This document shows, piece by piece, positions 1-8,878 of a stretch of DNA of 64,000 nucleotides; the first letter of the stretch is position 1; each line of letters opens with the position of its first letter. A model generated the notes under the pieces. It was given only the letters and a program-made list of their open reading frames with translations, was not told the origin of the DNA and searched no databases. Origin of the DNA: Solibacillus sp040274725 (lineage in GTDB: Bacteria > Bacillota > Bacilli > Bacillales_A > Planococcaceae). A program made the translations under genes and the position numbers. The stretch is taken from NCBI GenBank assembly GCA_040274725.1, contig JBEMAQ010000021.1, forward strand, positions 3,843 through 67,842. Reading direction: 5' to 3'.

Positions 1-309
1 ATAATCGCCCCACGACAAACTCCGCGCATTGCCAATGAATGTGCCAAATGCTGCGCTCACCTCAACGAAATCAGGCGCATTCCAGACATCCTCCGCAGTA
101 ATCGTTGTCAGCTCAGTGCAAAACGGTGTGATGACGGTATCCCTTGGCCGGATAAATGTATTGAACTCATCCACAATGCGCCCACCTTTAATTTTCACCG
201 CGCCGATTTCAATAATCTCATTATCAAAGTAGAAATCAACCAGCTTGTCCTCACACGTAGCCTCTAAATCAAAAATAACAGCCTCGTCTAGTTTTTTGAG
301 TATGGAAAT
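1..309 (-). CDS. DEDDh-family 3'-5' exonuclease, N-terminal part (runs off left edge)
   Basis: The first 103 codons of an exonuclease are visible; the rest lies outside the window. Near residue 9 the motif FDLEATC supplies the first acidic pair (D-x-E) of the DEDD exonuclease fold, followed by EIIEIGAVKI, the usual second strand, and later LSWGDY, the place of the second catalytic Asp. The layout resembles the KapD/ERI-1 branch of DnaQ-like nucleases, which trim RNA or DNA 3' ends with two metal ions. No ATG, GTG or TTG lies in frame between the upstream stop and the first motif; AAAGGA (minus strand, 325-320) places an ATT codon at 309 at normal spacing, so I take ATT as the start. A nearby indel is the alternative. 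Confidence 0.75.
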   Translation of the reverse strand, partial: MSILKKLDEAVIFDLEATCEDKLVDFYFDNEIIEIGAVKIKGGRIVDEFNTFIRPRDTVITPFCTELTTITAEDVWNAPDFVEVSAAFGTFIGNARSLSWGDY

Positions 310-326
310 GGTAGTTCAGTCCTTTC

Positions 327-688
327 AGGTGGGATGTGAAATTTCCTTAATTGTTGGAATTATCGTAAGGGGAGTGGTGGGTTTTGTCAATTTGATGCCT
401 CGTATAAATTGTATTCAACACCGTAGAAGGATTGCACTTTGCAAGAAGATCTAGACCCAGATAATGGTTTATTGTTATGCTGTAATTAGAGTGGGCTTTA
501 TGTGGCATGAGCGGTATGTTTTTGATGCATGTACATTTTTAATAAGTGGATAGTAATTTTAAAATGAGCTTTAATTTTTTGGCTTTGTTAAGTGTTAAAG
601 CTTCATTGTACAACTCCCTTTTTATAAAAATAGCGGAGATAAAATAGGGTGAAATACAGATTTTCATAATTTGAATGGAGTGAAAAAA
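327..688. other. Intergenic region between divergent genes
   Basis: About 360 bases of AT-rich sequence separate the exonuclease gene (minus strand) from the McrB-like gene (plus strand). It must carry both promoters. I see no clear hairpin, no convincing extra reading frame and no sigma-A promoter good enough to name. Confidence 0.5.
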
Positions 689-2257
689 GTGGCATATAGT
701 AGGGAAACTGGCAATGTAAATGTAGAGACTTTAATGGAAGTATTAAATGTAAGCAGAAAAGGGGCAGAAGTAATCTTTCAAAATGAAAATTTACTTATTA
801 TCTCACCATCTGTTCAAAATGGTTCGGATTGGTTTGATATTCGAAAAGTAAATTTAATTCGTTTTCAAGAGAGTAAGAAAAAGGGTTTACTTATTTTGAG
901 GCACAGTAATCATTTTTTAATGGCAGATCTTAGGGATTTTGCTTATCAAATGATGCAGGAAGATACGATTCGCAGTACAAGTACGGGCGGTGAACATTGG
1001 AAGTTTAATATTGAGTGTTATGAGCAGAAATATATTGTTTATAATCAGGGAAACCGAAATGTCTTATACACGATGAGATTTTCAACAGTTGAGGGCTTTA
1101 AAAAAGAATCGGAAAAAATGCTTAAAGTATTAGAACCGTATAATTTTGTCGTTAAAGAAGAAAAGAAAGCTTTAATTTTTAATGAAAACCCTGTGGATTT
1201 AGTAAAGTCAGAAGTTCTTATTCCCCACATCCACCAATACATAAAATCAAAAGGCTTCAACTACTCATTAGATAACATTAAAAATCTCTATCTTTCACTT
1301 CGCAGTAAGCCGTTCGTGATTATTTCAGGTATTTCAGGCACGGGAAAGACGAAGATTGTGCAGCTGTTTGCGGAAAGCATTGGCGCGACAGAGGACAATG
1401 GGCAGTTGACGCTGATTCCGGTGCGTCCAGATTGGAGTGACGGCTCGGAGTTACTTGGCTACCGGGATATTAAGGGTGAGTTTGTTGAAGGTATTTTTAC
1501 AGGAGTAGTACGCGCGGCAAGTGAGCATTTAGACCGCCCGTATTTTGTGTTACTGGATGAGATGAATTTAGCCCGTGTGGAATATTACTTTAGTGATGTA
1601 CTGAGCATTATGGAAAGCCGTAAAAAGGTAGACGGAGCATATACATCATCACCGCTGCTGCCGGATATTGATAGTAATTTAACGTTACCGTCGAATTTAT
1701 ATTTGATTGGCACAGTCAATATGGATGAGACGACGCATCCGTTTAGTAAAAAGGTGCTGGACCGCGCGAATACGATTGAATTTAATGAGGTGGATTTGAA
1801 TGATTTCTCGTTTTTAGAGTCAGCGCGTGAGGCTGTGCCACATATTTCGCTAGCAAATACATCACTTGAGGCAAGCTATGTTCAGCTACAGGATGGTTAC
1901 GCACAGTATAAAGAATTGATTCACCGTGTGTCGCAAAAATTGGACGCAATCAATACATACATGAAGCCGATGCACGCACAAATTGGCTACCGCGTGCGAG
2001 ACGAGATTTGCTTTTATCTGATGCATAATCAGGAGGGCTCGCTACTAAGTGAGGATGCGGCGTTTGATTATTGCGTGATGCAAAAAATCCTACCACGTCT
2101 TGCTGGGAGCGGTCAGAAAATTCGTACGGCATTGGACAACTTATACACACACTTAACAGAGGAAGACGAGGTGCGTTATCCACAAAGTGCAGAAAAGGTG
2201 CAGGAGATGCTTGGGAGGTTAGATGATGATGGCTTTACATCATTCTGGATCTCGTAA
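689..2257 (+). CDS. McrB-like AAA+ ATPase of a type IV restriction module
   Basis: 522 residues if started at GTG 689, which has GGAGTGA six bases upstream; an in-frame TTG at 671 has no such site. The C-terminal two thirds is an McrB-type AAA+ domain: Walker A GISGTGKT near residues 214-221, Walker B FVLLDEMN near 285-292, and the McrB-specific N-x-D element in TVNMDE near 342. In McrBC systems this subunit forms a hexamer that hydrolyses GTP and drives the McrC nuclease on modified DNA. The first ~190 residues match no reader domain that I recognise and would set the target. The next gene overlaps its end by about 32 bases, so the two are co-translated. Family assignment is firm, substrate unknown. 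Confidence 0.85.
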   Translation: MAYSRETGNVNVETLMEVLNVSRKGAEVIFQNENLLIISPSVQNGSDWFDIRKVNLIRFQESKKKGLLILRHSNHFLMADLRDFAYQMMQEDTIRSTSTGGEHWKFNIECYEQKYIVYNQGNRNVLYTMRFSTVEGFKKESEKMLKVLEPYNFVVKEEKKALIFNENPVDLVKSEVLIPHIHQYIKSKGFNYSLDNIKNLYLSLRSKPFVIISGISGTGKTKIVQLFAESIGATEDNGQLTLIPVRPDWSDGSELLGYRDIKGEFVEGIFTGVVRAASEHLDRPYFVLLDEMNLARVEYYFSDVLSIMESRKKVDGAYTSSPLLPDIDSNLTLPSNLYLIGTVNMDETTHPFSKKVLDRANTIEFNEVDLNDFSFLESAREAVPHISLANTSLEASYVQLQDGYAQYKELIHRVSQKLDAINTYMKPMHAQIGYRVRDEICFYLMHNQEGSLLSEDAAFDYCVMQKILPRLAGSGQKIRTALDNLYTHLTEEDEVRYPQSAEKVQEMLGRLDDDGFTSFWIS

Positions 2258-4097
2258 AGCCATTAATTTAGCCGTCATTCAAACAGCCCACATGACGCTG
2301 GTTATGAAGGGCAAGCTAGATTATTCAAAGTATATTGCGCAGGATGAAGAGGCGACGATGCACTTTTCTTGTAGTGGACAGGGTGTAGAAAGCGTTGAAA
2401 TTTATGATGCGCGTGAGGGGAAGCTTGTTGGGCAAACTGAACAGGCACTGTATCCGATTTTTTTTGAGAATGGGATTTATGAGGTTATTATTATTCCGAA
2501 AAATGGTGAGCAGCTGACATTTTATCATGAGTTTTCAGCCTTTCGTGAGGCCATTAGTCGCCTGCCATACAGCACGACGCTGACAGGCAATCTCCATTTT
2601 CAAAATGAGGTTGGCTTTTCGACGTTTGATATTTTAGAAGATAATCAGCGACTACTCACGGTGACCTTTGAGGTGTTTCCGACGAAGCTAGATTATAAAA
2701 AGGATTATCGAGCGCTGTTAGCTGGAGTGAATGAAGAAGTGTATAATCTCGCCTATCATTTTATAAAGCGTACCTATTTGCAGGGGAGCGCGGAATTATT
2801 TCGTGAGCCGTCCTCTGCGGAATTTTACCGCCTGCTGACGGCACATTTTGAACAGTATGAGCGGGCGATTGCACAGGTGGAGCGCCGGCCGCATCATCAG
2901 CTACAGACGTGCTATGAGGAGGTGCGCGGCGACCGTTTGCGTAAGCAGGATAGCCGGGGACGCGCATATTTACGTAAAAATGCACAGCGGTTTGTTGATG
3001 TGAAGGAAGGCATTGAAATCGGTGGGCGCACGGTGATGCCAGCGCGTGGTTTGCTGATGAAAAAGCAGCATACAACTGATACGCATGAAAATCGTTACGT
3101 GAAATTTACGATGGAGCGCATTGTGAGTAAGCTGGAGCATTTACAGCTTGCCGTGAAGCGATTTCCGGATAAACAGCAGGCAGATACAGATTTAATTGAG
3201 CAGCTTGAGCAAATGATTGGGCTACTACGTGTCAAGCTACGCCAGCCATTTTGGCGAGCAATTGGCAAGCTAGACCGCACGATTAATAGCATGGTGCTAC
3301 AAATGGGCACTGGCTATCGCGAAGTATTTCAGGTGTATGTAACGATTTCAAAAAGCATTGTGCTAAAGGGTGAGCTGTATAAAATGGCTGTGAAGGATAT
3401 TGCGACACTGTATGAATATTGGACGTTTTTAAAGCTTGGACGCATTTTAGAAAGCTCTTGTGACGCGGGTGAGCAGGATGTTATTCAACTAACGAATAAC
3501 GGGTTGTTTCTCAATTTGAAGCAAAATCAGCGGGCGGTAAGGCATTTTGTGCATAAAACAACCGGCGAAAAAATTACGCTCTGCTATCAATATAGCACGG
3601 GCAAAAAAATTCCGACTGTCACACAAAAGCCAGATTCTATGCTGAGCATTACAAAAACGGATAAGGATTATTCCTATGAATATATTTTTGATGCGAAATA
3701 TCGAATTGAGGTAAGGGATGGTGAGGCGGTAGGACCAAAAGAAGAGGACATTAACACCATGCACCGCTACCGAGATTCAATTGTAGTAGAGCGCGCGGGT
3801 GCATATGAGCGCCGAGCATTTGGCGCATATGTCTTGTTCCCGTGGCATGATGAGGTGGCTTATGTGCAGCACCCGCTTTATGAAAGTATTAATACAGTGA
3901 ACATTGGCGGGCTGCCTTTCTTGCCAAATTCGACAACTTTAGTAGAAAAAATAATTGATTCACTGCTCAATAAAACAGCGGATGAATTACAGCAGCAGGG
4001 TATTTTGCCAATTGGTGCACGCGGCTATGAGTATGAGGTGAAGGCGCAGGAAGTTGGTGCTTATGTGGCTGCGGAGGTTGTAGATAAAGATTATTGA
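2226..4097 (+). CDS. McrC-like DUF2357 / PD-(D/E)xK nuclease subunit
   Basis: About 623 residues. The N-terminal half is the DUF2357 type that links to McrB-like ATPases. The C-terminal part has an intact PD-(D/E)xK core: PD near residue 470 and FDAKYR near 490, then NTMHRYRDSI, the helix that usually follows. It should be the DNA-cutting partner of the upstream ATPase. GGGAGG at 2213-2218 precedes three consecutive ATGs (2223, 2226, 2229); 2226 has the best spacing. A terminator directly follows, so the transcript probably ends after this gene. The architecture fits McrC of type IV systems; whether it cuts DNA or RNA cannot be read from the sequence. Confidence 0.82.
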   Translation: MMALHHSGSRKAINLAVIQTAHMTLVMKGKLDYSKYIAQDEEATMHFSCSGQGVESVEIYDAREGKLVGQTEQALYPIFFENGIYEVIIIPKNGEQLTFYHEFSAFREAISRLPYSTTLTGNLHFQNEVGFSTFDILEDNQRLLTVTFEVFPTKLDYKKDYRALLAGVNEEVYNLAYHFIKRTYLQGSAELFREPSSAEFYRLLTAHFEQYERAIAQVERRPHHQLQTCYEEVRGDRLRKQDSRGRAYLRKNAQRFVDVKEGIEIGGRTVMPARGLLMKKQHTTDTHENRYVKFTMERIVSKLEHLQLAVKRFPDKQQADTDLIEQLEQMIGLLRVKLRQPFWRAIGKLDRTINSMVLQMGTGYREVFQVYVTISKSIVLKGELYKMAVKDIATLYEYWTFLKLGRILESSCDAGEQDVIQLTNNGLFLNLKQNQRAVRHFVHKTTGEKITLCYQYSTGKKIPTVTQKPDSMLSITKTDKDYSYEYIFDAKYRIEVRDGEAVGPKEEDINTMHRYRDSIVVERAGAYERRAFGAYVLFPWHDEVAYVQHPLYESINTVNIGGLPFLPNSTTLVEKIIDSLLNKTADELQQQGILPIGARGYEYEVKAQEVGAYVAAEVVDKDY

Positions 4098-4106
4098 TAG
4101 AGGAAG

Positions 4107-4136
4107 CCATTTGCCTGTTTTGGTGAATGGTTTTTT
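4107..4136 (+). terminator. Intrinsic terminator after the McrBC-like pair
   Basis: A 9-bp stem (4107-4115 with 4122-4130, two G-T pairs) is followed by six T. It ends the McrB/McrC transcript before the next small gene. Confidence 0.75.
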
Positions 4137-4221
4137 AATAAGTTAAGTATCGAACGTATATTCTTTATTTGGTGTAGATAGTTTTATATACTAACTATTA
4201 TTTAGTAAAGGAGTGAAAACA

Positions 4222-4827
4222 ATGCACCAAATGCTAATCCATTCCCCACAAAAAAATGCAGATGATATATTCGGGCAACTAATTTTAGTGAATGGAATGA
4301 GTGGCGAGCGCTATATATATGATGTGATAAAGGATGAGGAGCTGGATTTAGACGAGGAAGAGCTGTATCATTCAATATTTTTATCCGCAGTTGTGCCAAA
4401 TTTAGATTTATTTGATAAAGAGGCGACACTTGACTGAGTTTTTGATGCGCGGCCGCAATTGGGTTTGGATGATTTACTCGTTGATACAGAATTTCAACAG
4501 GTATTCCGAAAAATCGTTAAATATGAACTAAAGGGCACGCCGTTTCTTCATGAAGTGCCTGTTGCAACGCAGAGATGGGATTTAAATTTTTTAATTATTG
4601 AGGAGGAAATTAATCGTCTTGTTTTTCTTATATTGGAGGATGAGCTAGCACGAAAGGATATTGTGGATTTTGGGCAGTTATTGTGGGCAAATGAGATTTT
4701 GTTTGAAATTCCGCGGCTGGATTATTTTGCAGAGCCTTTTAAAAAGGTGATGCAGGATGGTATTGTTAGTGAAGTGGAGCAAATGTATATTGAAGAAATT
4801 AGGCGTGTTTTGCAAATTCAATTTTAA
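4222..4827 (+). pseudogene. Acidic protein gene interrupted by one in-frame TGA
   Basis: AAAGGAGTG at 4207-4215 leads into ATG 4222, which opens 71 codons ending in TGA at 4435-4437. The same frame then stays open for another 129 codons to 4827. The downstream part has no ribosome binding site and its first possible start is TTG 4459. Composition is continuous across the stop: both parts are rich in Glu, Asp, Leu and Phe (for example LDLDEEELYH before, LVFLILEDEL after). Read through, the product would be about 200 residues. I do not recognise the family. It follows the restriction module but lies behind its terminator. The simplest reading is a recently disabled gene; a sequencing error would also explain it. 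Confidence 0.6.
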
Positions 4828-5271
4828 AAGAGTATATTTGTTATCCCTCAACACTAAACTTCAAAAAATACTATGCTATCAAAAGATGAAAGGCATTAGA
4901 AATCTGTCGATGTCGTTTCTGTTTGGTTTCTTTAGGAGATTGGGTAGTGAATTTAAGGTATAGGCGTTGAATCAAGAACATTTTGGTGTTTTTGATTTAG
5001 CGCTTTTTTGTATGAGCTACCAAGGCTATTTCACGTATAGTCGTGCGGAGATTCGCTTACACTGAAATCATTTTATCGAAATCAGATAAAATAAATAGAA
5101 AATATCTCCAAATTATAACGCGCTCTTGTTGAAATATAGAGATAAAAATACCTTTATAAACCAAATAATTACAGATTTGTATTGACATGAAAGTGGGGGA
5201 AATAGACAATTATAAGAGTGAGATAGACTAATTGTATTTTAAAACTCATGTAGGGTGAGGAGCGGATATAG
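4828..5271. other. Intergenic region before the SPFH gene
   Basis: About 440 bases, AT-rich. A 33-codon frame (TTG 4967 to TGA 5065) lacks a ribosome binding site and is probably chance. A promoter for the next gene lies near the right end. No other structure is evident. Confidence 0.5.
5182..5210 (+). promoter_or_regulatory. Candidate sigma-A promoter for the SPFH gene
   Basis: TTGACA (5182-5187), a 17-base spacer and GACAAT (5205-5210, 4 of 6 consensus bases) lie about 60 bases before the start codon. Confidence 0.5.
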
Positions 5272-6399
5272 GTGGTAATGTTTGACCGTATCAAGTTCGA
5301 TGGTTTACGTAGCAGGGATTGGATTATTTTTAAATACCCAACGGAGGATATTCGAATGGGTAGTAAATTGATCGTTAATGAAGGTCAGGTAGCGATTTTT
5401 GTGAAGGGTGGACAACTTTGTGATGTTTTCCCAGCTGGTGATTATGTGCTCTCAACGAATAACTTGCCTATTCTTGGGAAGTTATTAAATTTTGTATTTG
5501 ATAATAAAACGCCATTCACAGCTGAAATATTTTTTGTGAATTTGGCGAACAAGTTAGATTTGTATTGGGGAACGTCTGATCCTATTCAATTGATTGATCC
5601 AAAGTATTTCGTAAAGTTACGTATTCGTGCATTTGGACAGCTTGGCTTGCGTATTGATAATCATTTAGCTTTTTTCAGTGAGTTAATTGGTGGGATGAAT
5701 GCGTTTGAACTGGTTCAGTTTGAGAAAGTAGTGGATTATTTCCGAGGCATGCTTGTGACGCATATTAAAACAGAATTGGCCAATAAGATTATACGGGATA
5801 AAATTTCTGCGTTGGAAATTTCAACAGAGCTTATGAACATTTCTACAAGTTTGAGCGAATCCGTTAAAGTAGAATTTAATCGTTTTGGCTTTGAGTTAGT
5901 TAATTTTCATATTCAATCAATTAATTTTCCAGATGAGGATTTTGAGCAAATAAATGCAATTTTAGCTGAGCGTGCGAAGTTTGAAATTATGGGTGACAAT
6001 CGTTATGTAACGCAGCGTAGCTTTGATGTATATGAGGCAGCAGCGAGTAATCAAAATGGTGTGGCAGGTGCACTTTTTGCAGGTGGTGTAGGATTGAGTG
6101 CTGGGCAGTCAGCTATGCAGTCTATGCCAAATCAAGTTGGGGCTATGAATGGCCAACAAGCAACAGTGGCCTGTCCATCCTGCCAAGGTCAAATTTCCAG
6201 CATGAGTAAGTTTTGCTCTCTTTGCGGAGAGAATCTAATAAAAACAGTAAAAACTTGTCCAGATTGTGACTTCGAGAATACCGAGGATGCTCGTTTTTGT
6301 GCAGGATGTGGTAAAAATATACAAAATAAAATGTGTGTATGTGGTACAGAGCTAGATATTCAAGCTAAGTTTTGCAATAGCTGTGGTACAAAGGCTTAA
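5272..6399 (+). CDS. SPFH-domain protein with C-terminal zinc ribbons (YdjI-like)
   Basis: 375 residues. Residues ~1-240 form an SPFH/band-7-like domain of the kind once annotated as virion core protein and found in Bacillus subtilis YdjI, which belongs to the PspA membrane-stress operon. After a short Gly/Ala/Gln-rich linker come three zinc-ribbon units, seen as CPSC...CSLC, CPDC...CAGC and CVC...CNSC. No signal peptide or strong transmembrane helix is visible, so it is probably a peripheral scaffold. GAGGAG (5257-5262) suits GTG 5272; ATG 5278 is also possible. The TM2 protein starts 31 bases downstream and shares the zinc-ribbon theme. A PspA homologue is not next to it. Exact role unknown. 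Confidence 0.75.
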   Translation: MVMFDRIKFDGLRSRDWIIFKYPTEDIRMGSKLIVNEGQVAIFVKGGQLCDVFPAGDYVLSTNNLPILGKLLNFVFDNKTPFTAEIFFVNLANKLDLYWGTSDPIQLIDPKYFVKLRIRAFGQLGLRIDNHLAFFSELIGGMNAFELVQFEKVVDYFRGMLVTHIKTELANKIIRDKISALEISTELMNISTSLSESVKVEFNRFGFELVNFHIQSINFPDEDFEQINAILAERAKFEIMGDNRYVTQRSFDVYEAAASNQNGVAGALFAGGVGLSAGQSAMQSMPNQVGAMNGQQATVACPSCQGQISSMSKFCSLCGENLIKTVKTCPDCDFENTEDARFCAGCGKNIQNKMCVCGTELDIQAKFCNSCGTKA

Positions 6400-6430
6400 T
6401 TAATAATAATTTATTTTAGGAGGTTTACTG

Positions 6431-6838
6431 ATGACAAAATGTCCTCAATGCGGTGCACCCGTAGATACTACTGCTTCAAATTGTAAATATTGTGGTGAAA
6501 AGTTAACGATTCAAGTGGCACCAGTAGCACCGTTAGTCCCTACGCAACAGCCACATCAAGTATATGATCATCAACCATCATCTTCTAGCTATCAGCTTGA
6601 CCCAGGAATTAATCCTGCTTGGCCGATGAAAAATAAGGCGGTTGCTGGGCTTTTAGGCATTTTCCTAGGAGGGCTTGGAATTCATAAGTTTTATATGGGC
6701 AGTATGGTTTGGGGAGTTATTTATCTTCTTTTCTGTTGGACAGGGATTACAGCATTTATAGGTTTCATCGAAGGCATAATTTATTTAGTGCAAAATGAAC
6801 ATAATTTCCAAATAAAAAATAAAGTACGTACTCGTTAG
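6431..6838 (+). CDS. Zinc-ribbon TM2-domain membrane protein
   Basis: 135 residues. A short zinc ribbon opens the protein (CPQCG at residues 4-8 and CKYCG at 18-22), followed by a Pro/Gln-rich linker and a TM2 domain from about residue 70: KNKAVAGLLGIFLGGLGIHKFYMG, in pieces the charged start, the GGxGxHxFY signature and two transmembrane helices. TM2 proteins are small inner-membrane proteins of mostly unknown role. AGGAGG lies eight bases before ATG. It follows the SPFH gene by 31 bases and is followed by a terminator, so the two form an operon; a joint function in membrane stress is an inference from context. Confidence 0.8.
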   Translation: MTKCPQCGAPVDTTASNCKYCGEKLTIQVAPVAPLVPTQQPHQVYDHQPSSSSYQLDPGINPAWPMKNKAVAGLLGIFLGGLGIHKFYMGSMVWGVIYLLFCWTGITAFIGFIEGIIYLVQNEHNFQIKNKVRTR

Positions 6839-6908
6839 TCTATTTTAGTAGCTAAGTTGGTATAACTTTTGAAGAGAATTGACATAAGAAATTATTAATA
6901 AAATGGGT

Positions 6909-6946
6909 AGCACTTTCGTAAGCTTTATAAGGAGGTGCTATTTTTT
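6909..6946 (+). terminator. Intrinsic terminator after the SPFH-TM2 operon
   Basis: A 9-bp stem (6909-6917 with 6931-6939, two G-T pairs) is followed by six T. Confidence 0.7.
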
Positions 6947-7054
6947 ATTTGGATTGAGAATAAATTTTTATCGTAAAATGTAAATTATACCCATGTTTTT
7001 CGCTGGATTAAAAAGGGAAAAACCAACCAACAACAAAGTACGGAGGATGATTGG

Positions 7055-7582
7055 ATGGAGCGAAACGAAGAGCGCATTGTAGATGTTGTGTATTCGACGC
7101 AGGATATGTTGGCGAAGATTCAAGAGTACCGCGCACCGGGTGGGTTGAATGACCATATTTATGTTTTCTCGAATGAAGTAAGTGAGTTTCATGCCTTATC
7201 GCGTGATGCAGATATTTCTATTTACAAGCCGGGCGGGATTCGCAATATGGTGAAGTCGTTTTTTACAAAGGAGAATCCGATTGAAGAGGGACTGCGTAAG
7301 TTAGATTTAACGGCTGCGGAGCGTCAGCGGTATATGGATATTTTGAATAATGGCGGTATTATTTTAGTGACGGGCTTTGATCCGTTTAGTGAGTCACCGC
7401 TAAGTAATGGTTTTCATGAGCGCCATGGTCCGTATCATCGGCATTTTGAAAATAAGGAGCGCGGGCCGCTAGCGACGATGATTCTCGGTGATTATGAAGA
7501 GCCGATTCGCGCAAGCTATATGGAGCCGACGCAGCATACGGGTGTAGCGAGTGATTTTGGTAAGCCGCCGCGCGACCAGTGA
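7055..7582 (+). CDS. General stress protein, YflT/GspT family
   Basis: 175 residues. The first ~100 residues fit the heat-induced stress protein YflT domain: an N-terminal strand, DHIYVFS, a phosphate-loop-like turn, and later GGIILVTG. The last ~60 residues are a low-complexity His/Pro/Gly-rich tail without a known fold. In Bacillus this family belongs to the sigma-B general stress regulon, but I could not identify a sigma-B promoter upstream. CGGAGGATG lies before ATG 7055. It is a single-gene unit with its own terminator. The protein is soluble and its biochemical role is not known. Confidence 0.7.
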   Translation: MERNEERIVDVVYSTQDMLAKIQEYRAPGGLNDHIYVFSNEVSEFHALSRDADISIYKPGGIRNMVKSFFTKENPIEEGLRKLDLTAAERQRYMDILNNGGIILVTGFDPFSESPLSNGFHERHGPYHRHFENKERGPLATMILGDYEEPIRASYMEPTQHTGVASDFGKPPRDQ

Positions 7583-7626
7583 AGTACGAGCCACCAACAG
7601 GTGAGGAGCAAAAAAGGTAGGATGCT

Positions 7627-7671
7627 AAGAGCTTTTGCGTGACCAAGAGTCGCGTGGAGGTTCTTTTTTTT
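7627..7671 (+). terminator. Intrinsic terminator after the stress-protein gene
   Basis: A long stem (7627-7642 with 7650-7665, many G-T pairs) runs into a run of at least seven T. Confidence 0.65.
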
Positions 7672-7849
7672 GTGAAACAGTGAATTAAAGCAAAAACGAA
7701 AAAATTTGTACTTAGTTAAGCATATAGCTGCGTAAGATCGTTTTATCTGTTTTAATAATTTCATTGTGAATCTGAGAGAAAATAAGCATTATAGTATTCC
7801 TTTTAATATGTTTTATGTAAAAATGAAGAAATAGAAAGGGGAGGTTTTA

Positions 7850-8878
7850 ATGCCGATTTTTAGTGTGATGGTTATTGCAATAGCGGGGGCGTTCTTATTT
7901 TCTGTACTCAATTTGCCTATTCCGTGGATGCTTGGACCATTGTTTGCCGTGCTTGCTGCGCAGTTTTTTATAAAAGGAGAGCTACGCTGGCCGGTATTTT
8001 TACGTAATATGGGGCTTCTAATTGTCGGGGTGGCAATTGGGCAGGCTTTTGAGCTCAGTTTATTTCAACAGATAGGCCCATTGCTTTTTTATATGTTTGT
8101 GATTAATACGGTGCTCGTTATATTTAGCTTGCTACTTGCATGGTTTTCGGCAAAGACATCACAGATTCCAATGAAGACGGCTGTTATATCGAGCGTGCCG
8201 GGAGGGTTGTCGCAGTTAATTGTATTTGCGGAGGAAGAACAGGATACAGATATTGCCGTTGTGACGTATTTTCACGTTGTACGTGTAATTGCGGTTGTTA
8301 TGTTGATTCCTTTTTTTGTTTCCGGACATATGGTGAGTGGGATAGATGTGATGCTTGATGGTTCATGGTGGCAATTGGCGCTACTTTTAGTCGCAGCATG
8401 GTTTATTGTGCCGATAGCGGCAAAACTCTATTTACCTGTTCCTCAATTTTTAGCACCGACTTTATTTGTAATTTTGTTAAATGTTTTTTCAGTGGAAGTG
8501 CCGATGATGCCAAGTAGTATCTTACATATTGCACAATTATTTATTGGTGCCTATATTGGCTTATTATTGAAACCGAAGATGGTGAGATTGCCAGTACGTG
8601 TGTTAATGGGCGGTATTGTGAGTACACTACTACTCATTGGTGTCGCGTATGTGGGGAGTCTAATTGTTGAGCAGTTACTTGGTTTTAGCTTTGCGACCAG
8701 TTTTTTAAGCACAGCACCAGGCGGGCTTGATCAAATGGCTATTCTGGCAACAGCTGTTGGTGCGGATGTTTCGGTTGTGACGCTGTTTCAGCTATTTCGC
8801 ATTTTATTTATTTTTTTACTCGTTTTGCCACTTTTGAAATGGTATTATAGCCGCGCACAAGCTCTGGAAAAACTTTGA
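7850..8878 (+). CDS. AbrB-family membrane protein (COG3180-type transporter)
   Basis: 342 residues with about ten hydrophobic helices and an internal duplication: each half carries a PGG element, SSVPGGLSQL near residue 118 and STAPGGLDQM near 285. This is the hallmark of the AbrB membrane family, often misnamed ammonia monooxygenase in databases. The substrate is unknown; an export role has been suggested for some members. AAGGGGAGG stands before ATG 7850. The name is shared by accident with the DNA-binding transition-state regulator AbrB, to which this protein is unrelated. It stands alone, 97 bases before ctaB. Confidence 0.8.
   Translation: MPIFSVMVIAIAGAFLFSVLNLPIPWMLGPLFAVLAAQFFIKGELRWPVFLRNMGLLIVGVAIGQAFELSLFQQIGPLLFYMFVINTVLVIFSLLLAWFSAKTSQIPMKTAVISSVPGGLSQLIVFAEEEQDTDIAVVTYFHVVRVIAVVMLIPFFVSGHMVSGIDVMLDGSWWQLALLLVAAWFIVPIAAKLYLPVPQFLAPTLFVILLNVFSVEVPMMPSSILHIAQLFIGAYIGLLLKPKMVRLPVRVLMGGIVSTLLLIGVAYVGSLIVEQLLGFSFATSFLSTAPGGLDQMAILATAVGADVSVVTLFQLFRILFIFLLVLPLLKWYYSRAQALEKL

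Noticed and set aside
2761..3075. 104-codon minus-strand frame inside the DUF2357 gene
   Set aside because: Opposite a real gene, rich in His, Pro and Ala without any known motif and without start signal.
4435..4437. TGA read as selenocysteine
   Set aside because: No SECIS-like stem-loop follows, the residue context is acidic rather than redox-like, and no selenium genes are visible; a nonsense change is simpler.
4967..5065. 33-codon frame before the SPFH gene
   Set aside because: TTG start without ribosome binding site; no similarity recognised; expected by chance in 440 bases.
7850..8878. Annotation as ammonia monooxygenase
   Set aside because: This is a historical label for the AbrB membrane family; no catalytic or metal motif of a monooxygenase is present.
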